In this document: positions 8,069 through 16,225 of the stretch, piece after piece | How positions within the stretch are numbered: the stretch's first letter is position 1 | How the letters are laid out: each line of letters starts with the position of its first letter | The notes under the pieces: model-generated | Seen by the model: the letters and a program-made list of their open reading frames with translations, nothing else | Told to the model about the DNA's origin: nothing | The model's database searches: none | Assembly (NCBI GenBank): GCA_945957365.1 | Contig: CAMFKI010000027.1 | Span: 1-46,057 of the forward strand | Origin: an uncultured Alphaproteobacteria bacterium | Lineage (GTDB): Bacteria; Pseudomonadota; Alphaproteobacteria; Rhizobiales; Aestuariivirgaceae | Length of the DNA stretch: 46,057 nt | Direction: 5' to 3' | Program-made: the position numbers and the translations under genes

Positions 8069-9037
8069 ATGAGCGGGAAGAAGACCTGGAAATCAGGGCT
8101 GCTGGCGGTTGCCGCACTTGCGGCGATGTCGCTGATGCCCGGTGCCGCGGGGGCGGTCGAGTCCAACGATCCCATCAAGATCGCGCTGTTCGACTGGACC
8201 AGCGTGAACATCAACGCCCGCATCCTGGGCGATATCCTCGAGAAGCTCGGCTACACGGTCGAGTATCCGACGGGTGACTACCTGTCGTCGCTGACCACGG
8301 GCCTCACCAACGGCGATCTCACGGTGGGCATGGAATACTGGGACACGACGGCGGGCGAGGCGATGAAGGCCTCCGACGCCACCCACCAGACCGAGCGCCT
8401 CGGCATGCTCGGCCCCAAGGCCAAGGAAGAGTGGTGGTATCCGCTCTACATGAAGGAGAAGTGCCCGGGCCTTCCCAACTGGGAAGCGCTGAAGGACCCG
8501 GCATGCGCCGCCGCCTTCGCCACGCCCGAAACCGCGCCCAAGGGCCGCTACCTCGGCGGGCCCGTCACCTGGGAAGGCTTCGACGACGAGCGCGTGGTGG
8601 CCCTGAACCTGCCATTCACCGTCATTCACGCCGGCACCGATGCGGCGATGTTCGCCGAACTCGATTCCGCCTATCAGCGCAAGGCGCCGATCATGCTGTG
8701 GATCTATTCGCCGCACTGGGCTCCGGCCAAGTATCAGGGCGAGTGGGTGCAGTTCCCGGAATACACGCCCGCCTGCTACAACGACCCGAAGTGGGGCGTG
8801 AACCCGGACAAGGCCTATGACTGCGGCAAGCCGCATGGCGAGATCTGGAAATATGCCTGGGGCGGCATGAAGGACAAGTGGCCCGGCGCCTATAAGGTGG
8901 CCAAGGCCTACCAGATCGACACCAACGAATTGAACCAGATGTCGGGCGAGGTCGATCTCAACGGCAAGTCCATCGAGGACGTGGCCGCCGCCTGGGTCGA
9001 TGCCAATGAATCCAAGTGGAGGGCCTGGGCGCAGTGA
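8069..9037 (+). CDS. Glycine-betaine-type ABC transporter substrate-binding protein
   Basis: Periplasmic receptor of 322 aa with a signal peptide (about 1-27, ending PGAAGA). The ProX/OpuAC fold starts at IKIALFDWTSVNINARIL. It is rich in Trp and Tyr (GMEYWDTT, EEWWYPLY, IYSPHW), as expected for the aromatic box that binds quaternary amines by cation-pi contacts. Four cysteines in the middle and C-terminal lobe could form disulfides. It is the first gene of the operon, with a strong Shine-Dalgarno AGGAGAGGAA, as expected for the most abundant component. The ligand is probably glycine betaine, proline betaine or choline; it cannot be narrowed further. Confidence 0.9.
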   Translation: MSGKKTWKSGLLAVAALAAMSLMPGAAGAVESNDPIKIALFDWTSVNINARILGDILEKLGYTVEYPTGDYLSSLTTGLTNGDLTVGMEYWDTTAGEAMKASDATHQTERLGMLGPKAKEEWWYPLYMKEKCPGLPNWEALKDPACAAAFATPETAPKGRYLGGPVTWEGFDDERVVALNLPFTVIHAGTDAAMFAELDSAYQRKAPIMLWIYSPHWAPAKYQGEWVQFPEYTPACYNDPKWGVNPDKAYDCGKPHGEIWKYAWGGMKDKWPGAYKVAKAYQIDTNELNQMSGEVDLNGKSIEDVAAAWVDANESKWRAWAQ

Positions 9038-9057
9038 CCTGCGTCCTGGTGTCGTGA

Positions 9058-10122
9058 ATGGACAAGACGGCCGCGGGCGCGGCGCTGCCGCGCCCCGTCA
9101 AGCTGTCCTGCCACAATCTGTGGAAGGTGTTTGGCGGACATGCAGCACAGTTCCTTGCCGCCCATGGCGGCAAGGCCACCACGGCCGAGCTTGAGGCGGC
9201 GCACCTCGTCGGCGCCGTGCGCGATGTCTCGATCGCGGTGCAGGAAGGCGAGACCTTCATCATCATGGGCCTGTCGGGCTCCGGCAAGTCGACGCTGGTG
9301 CGCTGCCTGTCGCGCCTCATCGAGCCGACGGCGGGCGAGCTCACCGTCGACGGCCAGGACCTGCTGAAGGCGACGGACGCCGAGCTCATCGACATCCGCC
9401 GCCACAAGATGGGCATGGTGTTCCAGCACTTCGCGCTGCTGCCGCACCTCAACGTCCTCGACAACGTCGCCTTCCCGCTGCTCATCCAGGGCGTCGAGCG
9501 CAAGGCGCGCGAGGACCGCGCCATGCAGATGATCGAGCTCGTCAGCCTCAAGGGCCGCGAGCGGCGCTTTCCCGCTGAACTGTCGGGCGGCCAGCAGCAG
9601 CGCGTGGGCATTGCCCGCTCGCTCGCCGTCGAGCCCGAGATCTGGTTCCTCGACGAGCCCTTTTCCGCCCTCGACCCGCTGATCCGGCGCGAGATGCAGG
9701 CCGAGCTGATCCGGCTGCAGGGCGTGCTGAAGAAGACGATCATCTTCATCACCCATGATTTCGACGAGGCGATCCGCCTGGCCGACCGCATCGCCATCAT
9801 GAAGGACGGCGAAATCATCCAGATCGGCAAGCCGGAGGAGCTGGTCAGCAATCCCGCCACCGACTACGTCGCCCGCTTCACCCAGGACGTCAACCGCGCC
9901 CGGGTGCTCACGGCGGGCGGCATCATGCTGCCGGCCTCGGCCGGTGCCGCCTCCCTCCGCCGCGTGAAGTCATCCGCCAAGATCGAGAGCTTCGCCTCCG
10001 ACATCGTCGAGGCGGCGACACCCTTCGCCGTCGAGGACGGGGCGGGCGACATCATCGGCGAGATCGCGCCGCGCGCCGTGATCGACGTGCTGACCGGAAA
10101 GTCGAGGGGAGCCGCCGCGTGA
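9058..10122 (+). CDS. Quaternary-amine ABC transporter ATP-binding protein (ProV-like)
   Basis: 354 aa cytoplasmic ATPase. Walker A GLSGSGKST is near residues 70-79, the signature LSGGQQQR near 175-182 and Walker B IWFLDEP near 195-201, followed by the switch ITHDFDEA. As in ProV/OpuAA, about 40 residues precede the first strand (KLSCHNLWKVFGG then an insert before VRDVSIAV). The C-terminal part after residue 275 is shorter than the two CBS domains of E. coli ProV, so ionic-strength sensing may differ. It starts 20 bp after the binding-protein gene and overlaps the permease by 4 bp (GTGA), implying translational coupling. Confidence 0.92.
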   Translation: MDKTAAGAALPRPVKLSCHNLWKVFGGHAAQFLAAHGGKATTAELEAAHLVGAVRDVSIAVQEGETFIIMGLSGSGKSTLVRCLSRLIEPTAGELTVDGQDLLKATDAELIDIRRHKMGMVFQHFALLPHLNVLDNVAFPLLIQGVERKAREDRAMQMIELVSLKGRERRFPAELSGGQQQRVGIARSLAVEPEIWFLDEPFSALDPLIRREMQAELIRLQGVLKKTIIFITHDFDEAIRLADRIAIMKDGEIIQIGKPEELVSNPATDYVARFTQDVNRARVLTAGGIMLPASAGAASLRRVKSSAKIESFASDIVEAATPFAVEDGAGDIIGEIAPRAVIDVLTGKSRGAAA

Positions 10123-12098
10123 CCGACGTGACGGCGAGCCCCGCCCCCGGCATCGCCAAGGCCGATGATCCCGGCCGCTATGTGGTGATGATCGCGGTGG
10201 CCGCGGCGCTCGCCGTCTTCCTGCTGCGCGACCGGATGCCGGCGCTCACCACCTATCCCGACGGGGCCATCATTCCCTTCAAGGAATGGGTCGGTGCGGT
10301 GATGAACTGGCTGAAGGTGAACCTCACCTGGTTCACCCGCTCGATCGCCGCCGTCATGGACGTTCCGCTGCGCTTCGCCATCAACCTTCTCGCCAAGGGC
10401 TTCAAGTTCGGCTACGGGCCGCAGGCCGTCGTGCTGCCGCGCCTGTCCTGGCTGGGCGTCGTCGGCGTGATGGGCTGGCTCGGCTATCTCTATGGCGGCT
10501 GGCGGCTGGCCCTGCTGTGCGGCGGCGGCTTCTTCGCGCTGGCGCTGTTCGGCGTGTGGGACAACGCCATGCTGACGCTGGCGCTGATCGTGATCTGCGT
10601 GCCGTTCTGCGTGGTCACCGGTCTCCTCGTCGGCATCTGGAGCTACCGTTCGCCGGGCTTCAACGGCTATGTCATCACCCCGGCGCTCGACCTGATGCAG
10701 ACCATCCCGACCTTCGCCTATCTCATTCCCATGCTGCTGCTCTATGGCGCGAGCCCGGTGTCGGCGCTGCTGGCGACGGGGCTGTTCGCCACGCCGCCGA
10801 TGGTGCGCGCGACCCTCCTCGGCCTGAACAAGGTGCCGCCCGAGATCAGGGATTTCGCCGACATGGCGGGCTGCACACGGCGGCAGAAGCTGTGGCGCGT
10901 GCTGCTGCCCTCGGCCAAGCCGTCGCTGATGATCGGCGTCAACCAGGTCATCATGCTGGCGCTCAACATGGTCATCATCTCCTCGATGATCGGCGCCGGC
11001 GGACTCGGCTACGACGTGCTGCTGGCGCTGCGCGCGCTGAAGATCGGGCAGGCGATGGAGGCCGGCCTCGCCATCGTCATCATCGCCATCGTGCTCGACC
11101 GGCTGAGCCAGGCCATGGCGCGCCGTGAGCCCGCCCCCGCCGCGGAGGGCAGCACCTGGGCGCGCCACGGCAACATCATCATCGCGGTCGGCCTCCTGGC
11201 GCTGACGACGCTGTTCGCCTTCGCCGTTCCGGCACTGGCATCGTTCCCGAAGTCGCTCACCGTCACCACCGCACCGCTGTGGAAGGCCGGCGTCGACTGG
11301 CTCACCCTCAACCTGTTCGACACGATCGAGACGGTGCGGGTCTTCGTGCTGCTCAACTTCCTCAATCCCCTGCGCGCCGCCTTCGAGGGCCTGCCGTGGC
11401 TCGGCGTGCTGCTGGTCATCGTGGCGCTGGGCTGGCGGCTGGGCGGCTGGCGGCTGGCGCTGCTCGTCGGGCTGCTCGGCTTCTTCGCCGCCTCCTCCGG
11501 CCTCTGGGTGCCCGCCATGCAGACGCTCTACCTCGCCGGCGCGGCCACGCTGGTGGCCTGCCTCCTCGGCATTCCGCTCGGCATCTGGGCCTCGCGCAGC
11601 AACCGGGTCGAGGCGGTGGTGGTGCCGGTCATCGACACGCTGCAGACCATCCCGATGTTCTGCATCATCATCCCCGTCGTCATGCTGTTCCGGGTGGGCG
11701 ACGTGACGGCGCTGATCGCCACCGTGGCCTTCGCCATCGTGCCCGCCGTGCGCTACACCAACCACGGCCTGCGCCAGGTCCCGGTGCAGCTCATCGAGGC
11801 GGGGCAGGTGGCCGGCTGCACCCGCTGGCAGCTGTTCCGCCACGTGCAGCTGCCGGTGGCGATGCCCGAGATCATGCTCGGCATCAACCAGGCCATCCTG
11901 CTCGCGCTGTCGATGATCATCATCTGCGCCATGGTCGGCACGCGCGACCTGGGCCAGGAAATCTTCAAGGCCCTGGCCAAGGCCGATTCCGGCCGCGGCA
12001 TCGTGGCGGGCCTGGTGATCGCCTTCATCGGCATCATCGCCGACCGGCTGATCACCGCCTGGGTGGCGCGGCGGAAACGGCGCGGCGGCCTCGCCTAG
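10119..12098 (+). CDS. Double-length ABC permease (two fused ProW-like domains)
   Basis: 659 aa inner-membrane protein containing two complete binding-protein-dependent permease domains in tandem. The EAA-loop region occurs twice: DMAGCTRRQKLWRVLLP (about residues 248-264) and QVAGCTRWQLFRHVQLP (about 564-580). Each is followed by a similar INQ(V/A)I(M/L)LAL stretch. A single chain would therefore supply both membrane halves of the importer, where E. coli uses a ProW dimer. The two halves are clearly homologous but well diverged. It is the last gene of the three-gene operon; the RpiR regulator gene starts 56 bp downstream in the same direction. Confidence 0.9.
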   Translation: MTDVTASPAPGIAKADDPGRYVVMIAVAAALAVFLLRDRMPALTTYPDGAIIPFKEWVGAVMNWLKVNLTWFTRSIAAVMDVPLRFAINLLAKGFKFGYGPQAVVLPRLSWLGVVGVMGWLGYLYGGWRLALLCGGGFFALALFGVWDNAMLTLALIVICVPFCVVTGLLVGIWSYRSPGFNGYVITPALDLMQTIPTFAYLIPMLLLYGASPVSALLATGLFATPPMVRATLLGLNKVPPEIRDFADMAGCTRRQKLWRVLLPSAKPSLMIGVNQVIMLALNMVIISSMIGAGGLGYDVLLALRALKIGQAMEAGLAIVIIAIVLDRLSQAMARREPAPAAEGSTWARHGNIIIAVGLLALTTLFAFAVPALASFPKSLTVTTAPLWKAGVDWLTLNLFDTIETVRVFVLLNFLNPLRAAFEGLPWLGVLLVIVALGWRLGGWRLALLVGLLGFFAASSGLWVPAMQTLYLAGAATLVACLLGIPLGIWASRSNRVEAVVVPVIDTLQTIPMFCIIIPVVMLFRVGDVTALIATVAFAIVPAVRYTNHGLRQVPVQLIEAGQVAGCTRWQLFRHVQLPVAMPEIMLGINQAILLALSMIIICAMVGTRDLGQEIFKALAKADSGRGIVAGLVIAFIGIIADRLITAWVARRKRRGGLA

Positions 12099-12110
12099 GG
12101 ACTGTGGCCC

Positions 12111-12155
12111 GAAAGCGTTTGGAACGTATCCGCTTTCGTGAAATATTCGTTCCAA
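12111..12155. promoter_or_regulatory. Interleaved inverted repeats at the rpiR start (candidate IolR autoregulation site)
   Basis: Two perfect inverted repeats interlock: GAAAGCG (12111-12117) with CGCTTTC (12131-12137), and TTGGAACG (12119-12126) with CGTTCCAA (12148-12155). Within them GAAATATTCGTTCC (12140-12153) is a GGAA-N6-TTCC box with one mismatch. The outer arm ends on the first base of the ATG, so a bound repressor would cover the translation start. Confidence 0.5.
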
Positions 12156-12991
12156 TGACCGAAACCCTGTCTCCGCCGCGCGATTTCGCTGCCCTCCGGA
12201 CGCTCATCACCGGCCGCGCGCCCTCACTGTCGAAGCGTCTCACCCAGATCGCCGCCTTCGCGCTGGAACATCCCGACGAGATCGCCTTCGGCACGGTTTC
12301 CTCGATCGCCGCCAAGGCCGAGGTGCAGCCCTCGGCCCTGGTGCGCTTCAGCCAGGCGCTCGGCTACCAGGGCTTTTCCGACATGCAGGAGATCTTCCGC
12401 TCCCGCCTGCGTGACCGCATCCTGAATTATGACGAGCGCCTGCAGCAGCTGCGCCAGCATGCGCGCGACACCTCGGAGCCCAACCTCATCCTCCAGGGCT
12501 TCTGCGAGGCCTCCGCCCGCTCGCTCGCCGCCCTGCAGGACAAGCTCGACCCGGCCGCACTCGACTCCGCGGTCGAGGTCCTGGCGCGGGCCGAGACCAT
12601 CTATCTCGTCGGTCTCAGGCGGTCCTTCCCCATCGCCTCCTACCTCGCCTATGCGCTGGGCCAGCTGGGGGTGCGCTCGATCCTCGTCGATGCGGTGGGG
12701 GGCCTCGCGGCGGAGCAGACGGGCCTTGCCGGCCCGAAGGATGCGCTTCTCGCCATCTCCTTTGCCCCCTATGCGGCGGAAACCGTGGCCCTGGCGCGGG
12801 CCGCGGCGGGCCGGGCAATTGCCGTGGTGGCGGTCACCGACAGCCCGTTTTCGCCGCTGGCCCAGACCGCGTCGCCGTGGATCGAGATCTCGGAGGCCAA
12901 TTTCGAGGGCTTCCGCGCCATGGCCGCAACCCTTGCGCTGGCCATGACGCTGGCGGTGGCCATTGCCGAGCGCCGGGCCCGCGGGGCCTGA
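12155..12991 (+). CDS. MurR/RpiR-family transcriptional regulator (IolR candidate)
   Basis: 278 aa DNA-binding repressor family. The N-terminal RpiR helix-turn-helix (about 10-85) includes FGTVSSIAAKAEVQPSALVR and the QALGYQGFSDMQ segment. A SIS sugar-phosphate-binding domain follows (about 115-250, with YLVGLRRSFPIASYLAY). It lies directly after the betaine operon, but the sites found point to inositol control: IolR-type GGAA-N6-TTCC boxes occur at its own start and upstream of iolC, 5.5 kb away. The effector would then be an inositol-pathway phosphate. No Shine-Dalgarno is evident before the ATG. An in-frame GTG at 12104 would add 17 residues encoded by the operator itself, which I think less likely. 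Confidence 0.85.
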   Translation: MTETLSPPRDFAALRTLITGRAPSLSKRLTQIAAFALEHPDEIAFGTVSSIAAKAEVQPSALVRFSQALGYQGFSDMQEIFRSRLRDRILNYDERLQQLRQHARDTSEPNLILQGFCEASARSLAALQDKLDPAALDSAVEVLARAETIYLVGLRRSFPIASYLAYALGQLGVRSILVDAVGGLAAEQTGLAGPKDALLAISFAPYAAETVALARAAAGRAIAVVAVTDSPFSPLAQTASPWIEISEANFEGFRAMAATLALAMTLAVAIAERRARGA

Positions 12992-13056
12992 ATTCTGCCG
13001 CGAAGTTAGCGGATGAGGCGCCTTCACAGCGGCAAACACGGGGCAGCTCAACGTCG

Positions 13057-14469
13057 ATGACCAGCATTCCCGACCATTACGCGGCCCTCGGGATCGACCC
13101 CACGGCGGATCCGGAGGTGATCACCGCCGCCTATCGCGCGCTGGCCAAGAAGTTCCATCCCGACACCGGTGCGGCCGGCGGCACCGCTTCCCCGGAGCGC
13201 TTCGACGAGGTCCAGAAGGCCTATGAGGTTCTGCGCACGCCCGAAAGCCGCCACGCCTATGATCTCGAACTGCTCGAGGCGACGGAGGCCGAACTCGCGG
13301 CGCATCTCGCCGCCAAGCGCCGCGTCGCGCTGCGCGAGGAACCGGCGGGTGCCGCACCGCCGCCGCCCGACCTCGGCGATATCCGGCCGGAGCCCGCCAC
13401 AAGGCCCACCGTCCCGCCCTTGCGCGGCAGCGCCCGGCCGCCCGGCGGCAATGCGAAGCCGCCGCGCTCGCGCCTGCCCATCGTCGTGCCGCTGATGCTC
13501 ATGCTGGGGCTTGGCGGTGGTGCGGCCTGGCTTCTGCTCCCGCGCTCCCCCGCCGCGCCGCCGCTGCCGGGCGCTGCCCAGCAGGCCGGCAAGTCCGACC
13601 AGCCGAAGCTCGCCGCTGCGAAGCCGGAGCCGCCGCCGGCCGCAGCCGCCGCTGCCCCTGCCGCTGCAACCCCTGCGGCGCCGGCAAGCGCAGCACCCTC
13701 AGCGCTCCCCGCCGACAGCACCGCGGACGACGGCCAGCCGGTCTTCGGCTCCACGGTGACCGACAGCGCCGAGGCCACCATGGATGAGGCCTCCGCCGAC
13801 GCCGTGCCGGTGCCCGACGCCGGCTCCGACATGCCCAATTCCGCCGCGGCCGACGGCAAGGCCGACAAGCCGGTCTTCGGCTCCTCGGGTGCGTTGCTGG
13901 CCCCCGCCGCCCCGGCGGCCGCACCGGCCGTCGCCACGCCGCAGCCCGCGCCGCTGCCCAAGCCGAAGCCGGCGGCCCCGGTGCGCCAGGCCGCACAGCC
14001 GCAGAAGCCGCCGGCCCAGGCCAAGCCCGCCGCGCCGCCGAAGCAGGCCTATGCCCCGCCGCGCGCAAGGCTGCAGTTCCAGGATCCGCCGCAATACACC
14101 CCCCAGCCCGACGGCTATGCCCAGGCCGATGACGGCTATCCGCAGCCCGACGATTATCCGCCGCAGGACGCCGGGCCCCCCGGCTATGCACCGCCCGGCT
14201 ACGCGCCGCCCGGCTACGCGCCCCCCGGCTACGACCAGCCGGGCTTCCCGCCGCGCGCCATGCCCGGCATGGGCCCCTACCGCCTGGTGATCTTCGAGCG
14301 CCAGCCCGGCCAGCAGGCCACCGCCTGGAGTGCCGGCGTGGTGTTCAACAGCATGGGCAAATGCACCAAGGTCGGCGTCAAGACCGTGCTCCGCCGCACC
14401 TCGGCCATGGACCCCTACAGCAACGGCGTGCGCGTCTGGTACGAGTGCCAGCAGCTCAGCCAGCGCTGA
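13057..14469 (+). CDS. J-domain protein with membrane anchor and long Pro/Ala-rich region
   Basis: 470 aa. Residues 5-70 are a J domain with the HPD motif at 34-36 (KKFHPDTG), the part that stimulates DnaK ATP hydrolysis. A hydrophobic segment at about 140-160 (VVPLMLMLGLGGGAAWLLL) should anchor the protein, placing the J domain in the cytoplasm. Then come some 250 residues rich in Ala, Pro and Lys, including a repeated PVFGS motif and three GYAPP units (near 375-395). The final 60 residues (from YRLVIFERQPG, with two Cys) look folded and would be periplasmic. There are no zinc-finger or DnaJ C-terminal substrate domains, so it is not DnaJ itself. The start ATG was chosen at the J-domain boundary. 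Confidence 0.75.
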   Translation: MTSIPDHYAALGIDPTADPEVITAAYRALAKKFHPDTGAAGGTASPERFDEVQKAYEVLRTPESRHAYDLELLEATEAELAAHLAAKRRVALREEPAGAAPPPPDLGDIRPEPATRPTVPPLRGSARPPGGNAKPPRSRLPIVVPLMLMLGLGGGAAWLLLPRSPAAPPLPGAAQQAGKSDQPKLAAAKPEPPPAAAAAAPAAATPAAPASAAPSALPADSTADDGQPVFGSTVTDSAEATMDEASADAVPVPDAGSDMPNSAAADGKADKPVFGSSGALLAPAAPAAAPAVATPQPAPLPKPKPAAPVRQAAQPQKPPAQAKPAAPPKQAYAPPRARLQFQDPPQYTPQPDGYAQADDGYPQPDDYPPQDAGPPGYAPPGYAPPGYAPPGYDQPGFPPRAMPGMGPYRLVIFERQPGQQATAWSAGVVFNSMGKCTKVGVKTVLRRTSAMDPYSNGVRVWYECQQLSQR

Positions 14470-14473
14470 GCGG

Positions 14474-14640
14474 GTATCCTCTCCCGCACCGCGGGAGAGG
14501 AGGGGGACCCAGCGAAGCTGGGGAAGGTGAGGGGCCGCAAGCTCCAGTCGCATCCGGCCGAGTCTCCCCCCTCATCTCCCCGTTGCGGTCCGCGACGAGC
14601 CCCTTCTTATCCCGCAGAAGAAGCGGGAGAAGACCTTGGA
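14474..14640. repeat. GC-rich intergenic inverted repeats
   Basis: CTCTCCCGC and GCGGGAGAG form a hairpin at 14480-14499. A CTTCTTATCCCGCAGAAG / AGCGGGAG hairpin-like stretch follows at about 14604-14635. They separate the convergent J-domain and PhnA-domain genes and may act as a bidirectional transcript end. Confidence 0.5.
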
Positions 14641-14643
14641 CGG

Positions 14644-14859
14644 TCACGCCTTCTTCAGGAACTCGGTCTTCAGCACCAGTCCCTTGATCGTCGCGGTCCG
14701 GCCCTCGATCTCGCCCGGGTTGCCGGTCAGCCGGATGTTCCTGATCACCGTCCCCCGCTTCAGCGTCTCGCCCGCGCCCTTCACCTTCAGGTCCTTGATC
14801 ACATGAACGGAATCGCCGTCCTTCAGGATATTGCCGTTCGCGTCCTTCACGTCGTCCAA
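14644..14859 (-). CDS. Stand-alone PhnA (YjdM C-terminal) domain protein
   Basis: 71 aa, almost entirely the PhnA domain: VKDANGNILKDGDSVHVIKD, then KVKG, RGTVIRNIRLT, and the C-terminal KGLVLKTEFLKKA. E. coli YjdM (formerly PhnA) has an extra N-terminal zinc ribbon that is missing here. Despite old phosphonate annotations the function is unclear and there are no phosphonate genes nearby. I chose TTG at 14859 because AGGAG lies 7 bp before it; no ATG exists close to the domain start, and longer reading upstream runs through repeat sequence. Confidence 0.75.
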   Translation of the reverse strand: MDDVKDANGNILKDGDSVHVIKDLKVKGAGETLKRGTVIRNIRLTGNPGEIEGRTATIKGLVLKTEFLKKA

Positions 14860-14932
14860 GGGAGTACTCCTGTTTGCGTTGTGCCCGGCCTCTAGCACGC
14901 CCGAAGCCCCAACCCCAAACCCCTCCCTACCG

Positions 14933-14989
14933 AGTCCTTCTCCCGTCCCGCGAGGGATGGGAGAAGGTGGCCGACAGGCCGGATGAGGG
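14933..14989. repeat. Intergenic repeat, family B
   Basis: CTTCTCCCGTCCCGCGAGGG is followed by the GGGAGAAGGTGGCCGACAGG and GCCGGATGAGGG words found also at 4476 and 19697. The first and second parts form an imperfect hairpin (CTTCTCCC with GGGAGAAG). Confidence 0.75.
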
Positions 14990-15208
14990 CTCTTTCCCAC
15001 GGCGGGGCTCGCGGCGAGGGATTCCGCAAACGAAAGAGGTCCGCCGCTTCGGGCGACCTCTCTGCGGCCCCGCCACGAGTGCTTCTCCTAACCGCGGCGA
15101 TTGCACCCGTCTGGCAACCAGCGTGGCAACGGCGGCATCACTTTTTGCACCGAAACGCATCCGCCGCGCAGGCTGCGGCGGGCCCGTTTCAGTTGCTGCA
15201 GCTGAGTG

Positions 15209-15263
15209 CTGCAAAGCATTGCTCCAACGTTCTGCGGCTGCGCTCTGCAAAGCATTGCTCCAA
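15209..15263. repeat. Two direct 20-bp repeats, 35-bp period
   Basis: CTGCAAAGCATTGCTCCAAC occurs identically at 15209-15228 and 15244-15263. Each unit contains GCAAAGCATTGC, a partial inverted repeat (GCAA/TTGC). Only two units exist, so it is not an array. Confidence 0.7.
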
Positions 15264-15389
15264 CCGCGCGCGGTTGCACGGCCTGGCGCATCGCGTGGCA
15301 ACGGCGGCAACGCGTTTGGCGCCGGACAGCGTGCTCCAGACATCGTCCGGCAACCCGGATCCGACATCCCGGCTGTTGTCGGCGGGGCG

Positions 15390-16220
15390 CTACCAGACGG
15401 CCGGCGGCGGCGTGGCGGGGGCGTTGCCGGGGCCCATCACCATCTGGTCGAAGTCGATGATGGAGCCGGTCATCAGGCCCGACTCCGCGCTCGAGAGGTA
15501 GGCGACGGTGCGGGCGACTTCGGCGGGCTTCAGCAGGCGGCCGAAGGGGCGGGAGGCCTCGGCCTGCGTCAGCCAGCCGGGGTCGGCGGCGTGATAGGCC
15601 TTCTGGATCGTGTCCTCGCCGGGCGTGTCCATCCAGCCGATGTTGAGGCCGTTGACGCGGATGCGGTAGCTGAGAACGCTGAAGGCGACGTTCTTGGTCA
15701 GCACCGCCAGCGCGCCCTTGGTGGTCGAATAGGCGGAGAGGAAATCCTGCCCGCCATGCGCCGACATCGACAGGATGTTGACGATGGTGCCGGACGATTT
15801 CGATTTCTTCATCAGGTGCAGGGCGTCCTGCATGAGGAAGAAGGGCGCCTTGACGTTGGCATCGAAGAGCTGGTCATAGCGCACCTCGCTGGTGTCCCAG
15901 ATGCTGCCGCGGTCGGTCAGCGCCGCGGCGTTGACCAGCGCGTCGATGCGGCCGAAGGAACTGTCGCAGGCGGCGATGACCTTGCGCACGTCCGCCATCT
16001 TCAGGAGGTCGGCCTCGACGAAGACGGTCTTCACCTTCTTCGCCTCGAGGGCGGCCTTCACCCGCTGCCCCCGCTCGGCGTTGCGGCCGGTGATGACCAT
16101 CTGGGTGACGCCGCGGTCGGCGAACATGTGGGCGATGGCCTCGCCCAGGCCTTGCGTGGAGCCGGTGACGACGGCCGTCTTGCCGTCCATCGAGAGATGC
16201 TTGAGGCTGTCGATATCCAC
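15390..16220 (-). CDS. SDR-family oxidoreductase linked to iolG
   Basis: 276 aa from the GTG at 16220. NAD(P)-binding TGSTQGLG lies near the N-terminus, VNAAAL stands where NNAG is usual, the catalytic serine is in ILSMSAHG and the active-site tyrosine and lysine in YSTTKGA. The glycine-motif context (KTAVVTGSTQGLG) is common in sugar and polyol dehydrogenases. It directly follows iolG: the iolG TAG is 5 bp before this GTG. The ATG at 16259 lies inside iolG and would give a 289-aa protein, a second option. Co-transcription suggests a role in inositol or inositol-isomer oxidation, but the substrate cannot be read. Confidence 0.85.
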   Translation of the reverse strand: MDIDSLKHLSMDGKTAVVTGSTQGLGEAIAHMFADRGVTQMVITGRNAERGQRVKAALEAKKVKTVFVEADLLKMADVRKVIAACDSSFGRIDALVNAAALTDRGSIWDTSEVRYDQLFDANVKAPFFLMQDALHLMKKSKSSGTIVNILSMSAHGGQDFLSAYSTTKGALAVLTKNVAFSVLSYRIRVNGLNIGWMDTPGEDTIQKAYHAADPGWLTQAEASRPFGRLLKPAEVARTVAYLSSAESGLMTGSIIDFDQMVMGPGNAPATPPPAVW

Positions 16221-16225
16221 TTGAT

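Larger units (their letters stand above)
14860..15389. other. 530-bp gene-free region rich in GCAAC/TTGC words
   Basis: The first part (14933-14989) is a family B repeat. From 15100 to 15350 the sequence is crowded with TTGC, GCAAC and GCAA words (for example GTGGCAACGG twice). It also has a 20-bp direct repeat (CTGCAAAGCATTGCTCCAAC) at 15209-15228 and 15244-15263, period 35 bp. No open frame here resembles a protein. It lies between the PhnA-domain gene and the end of the SDR gene. Confidence 0.5.

Noticed and set aside
9864..12155. 763-codon open frame antisense to the betaine permease
   Set aside because: The translation is a string of His, Asp, Arg and Gln without a fold; it mirrors the permease codons.
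14644..14859. Phosphonate utilisation gene
   Set aside because: The PhnA name is historical; no C-P lyase or phosphonate transporter gene is nearby.
15209..15263. Direct repeats considered as a CRISPR array
   Set aside because: Only two units, 35-bp period with a 15-bp spacer, no cas genes.
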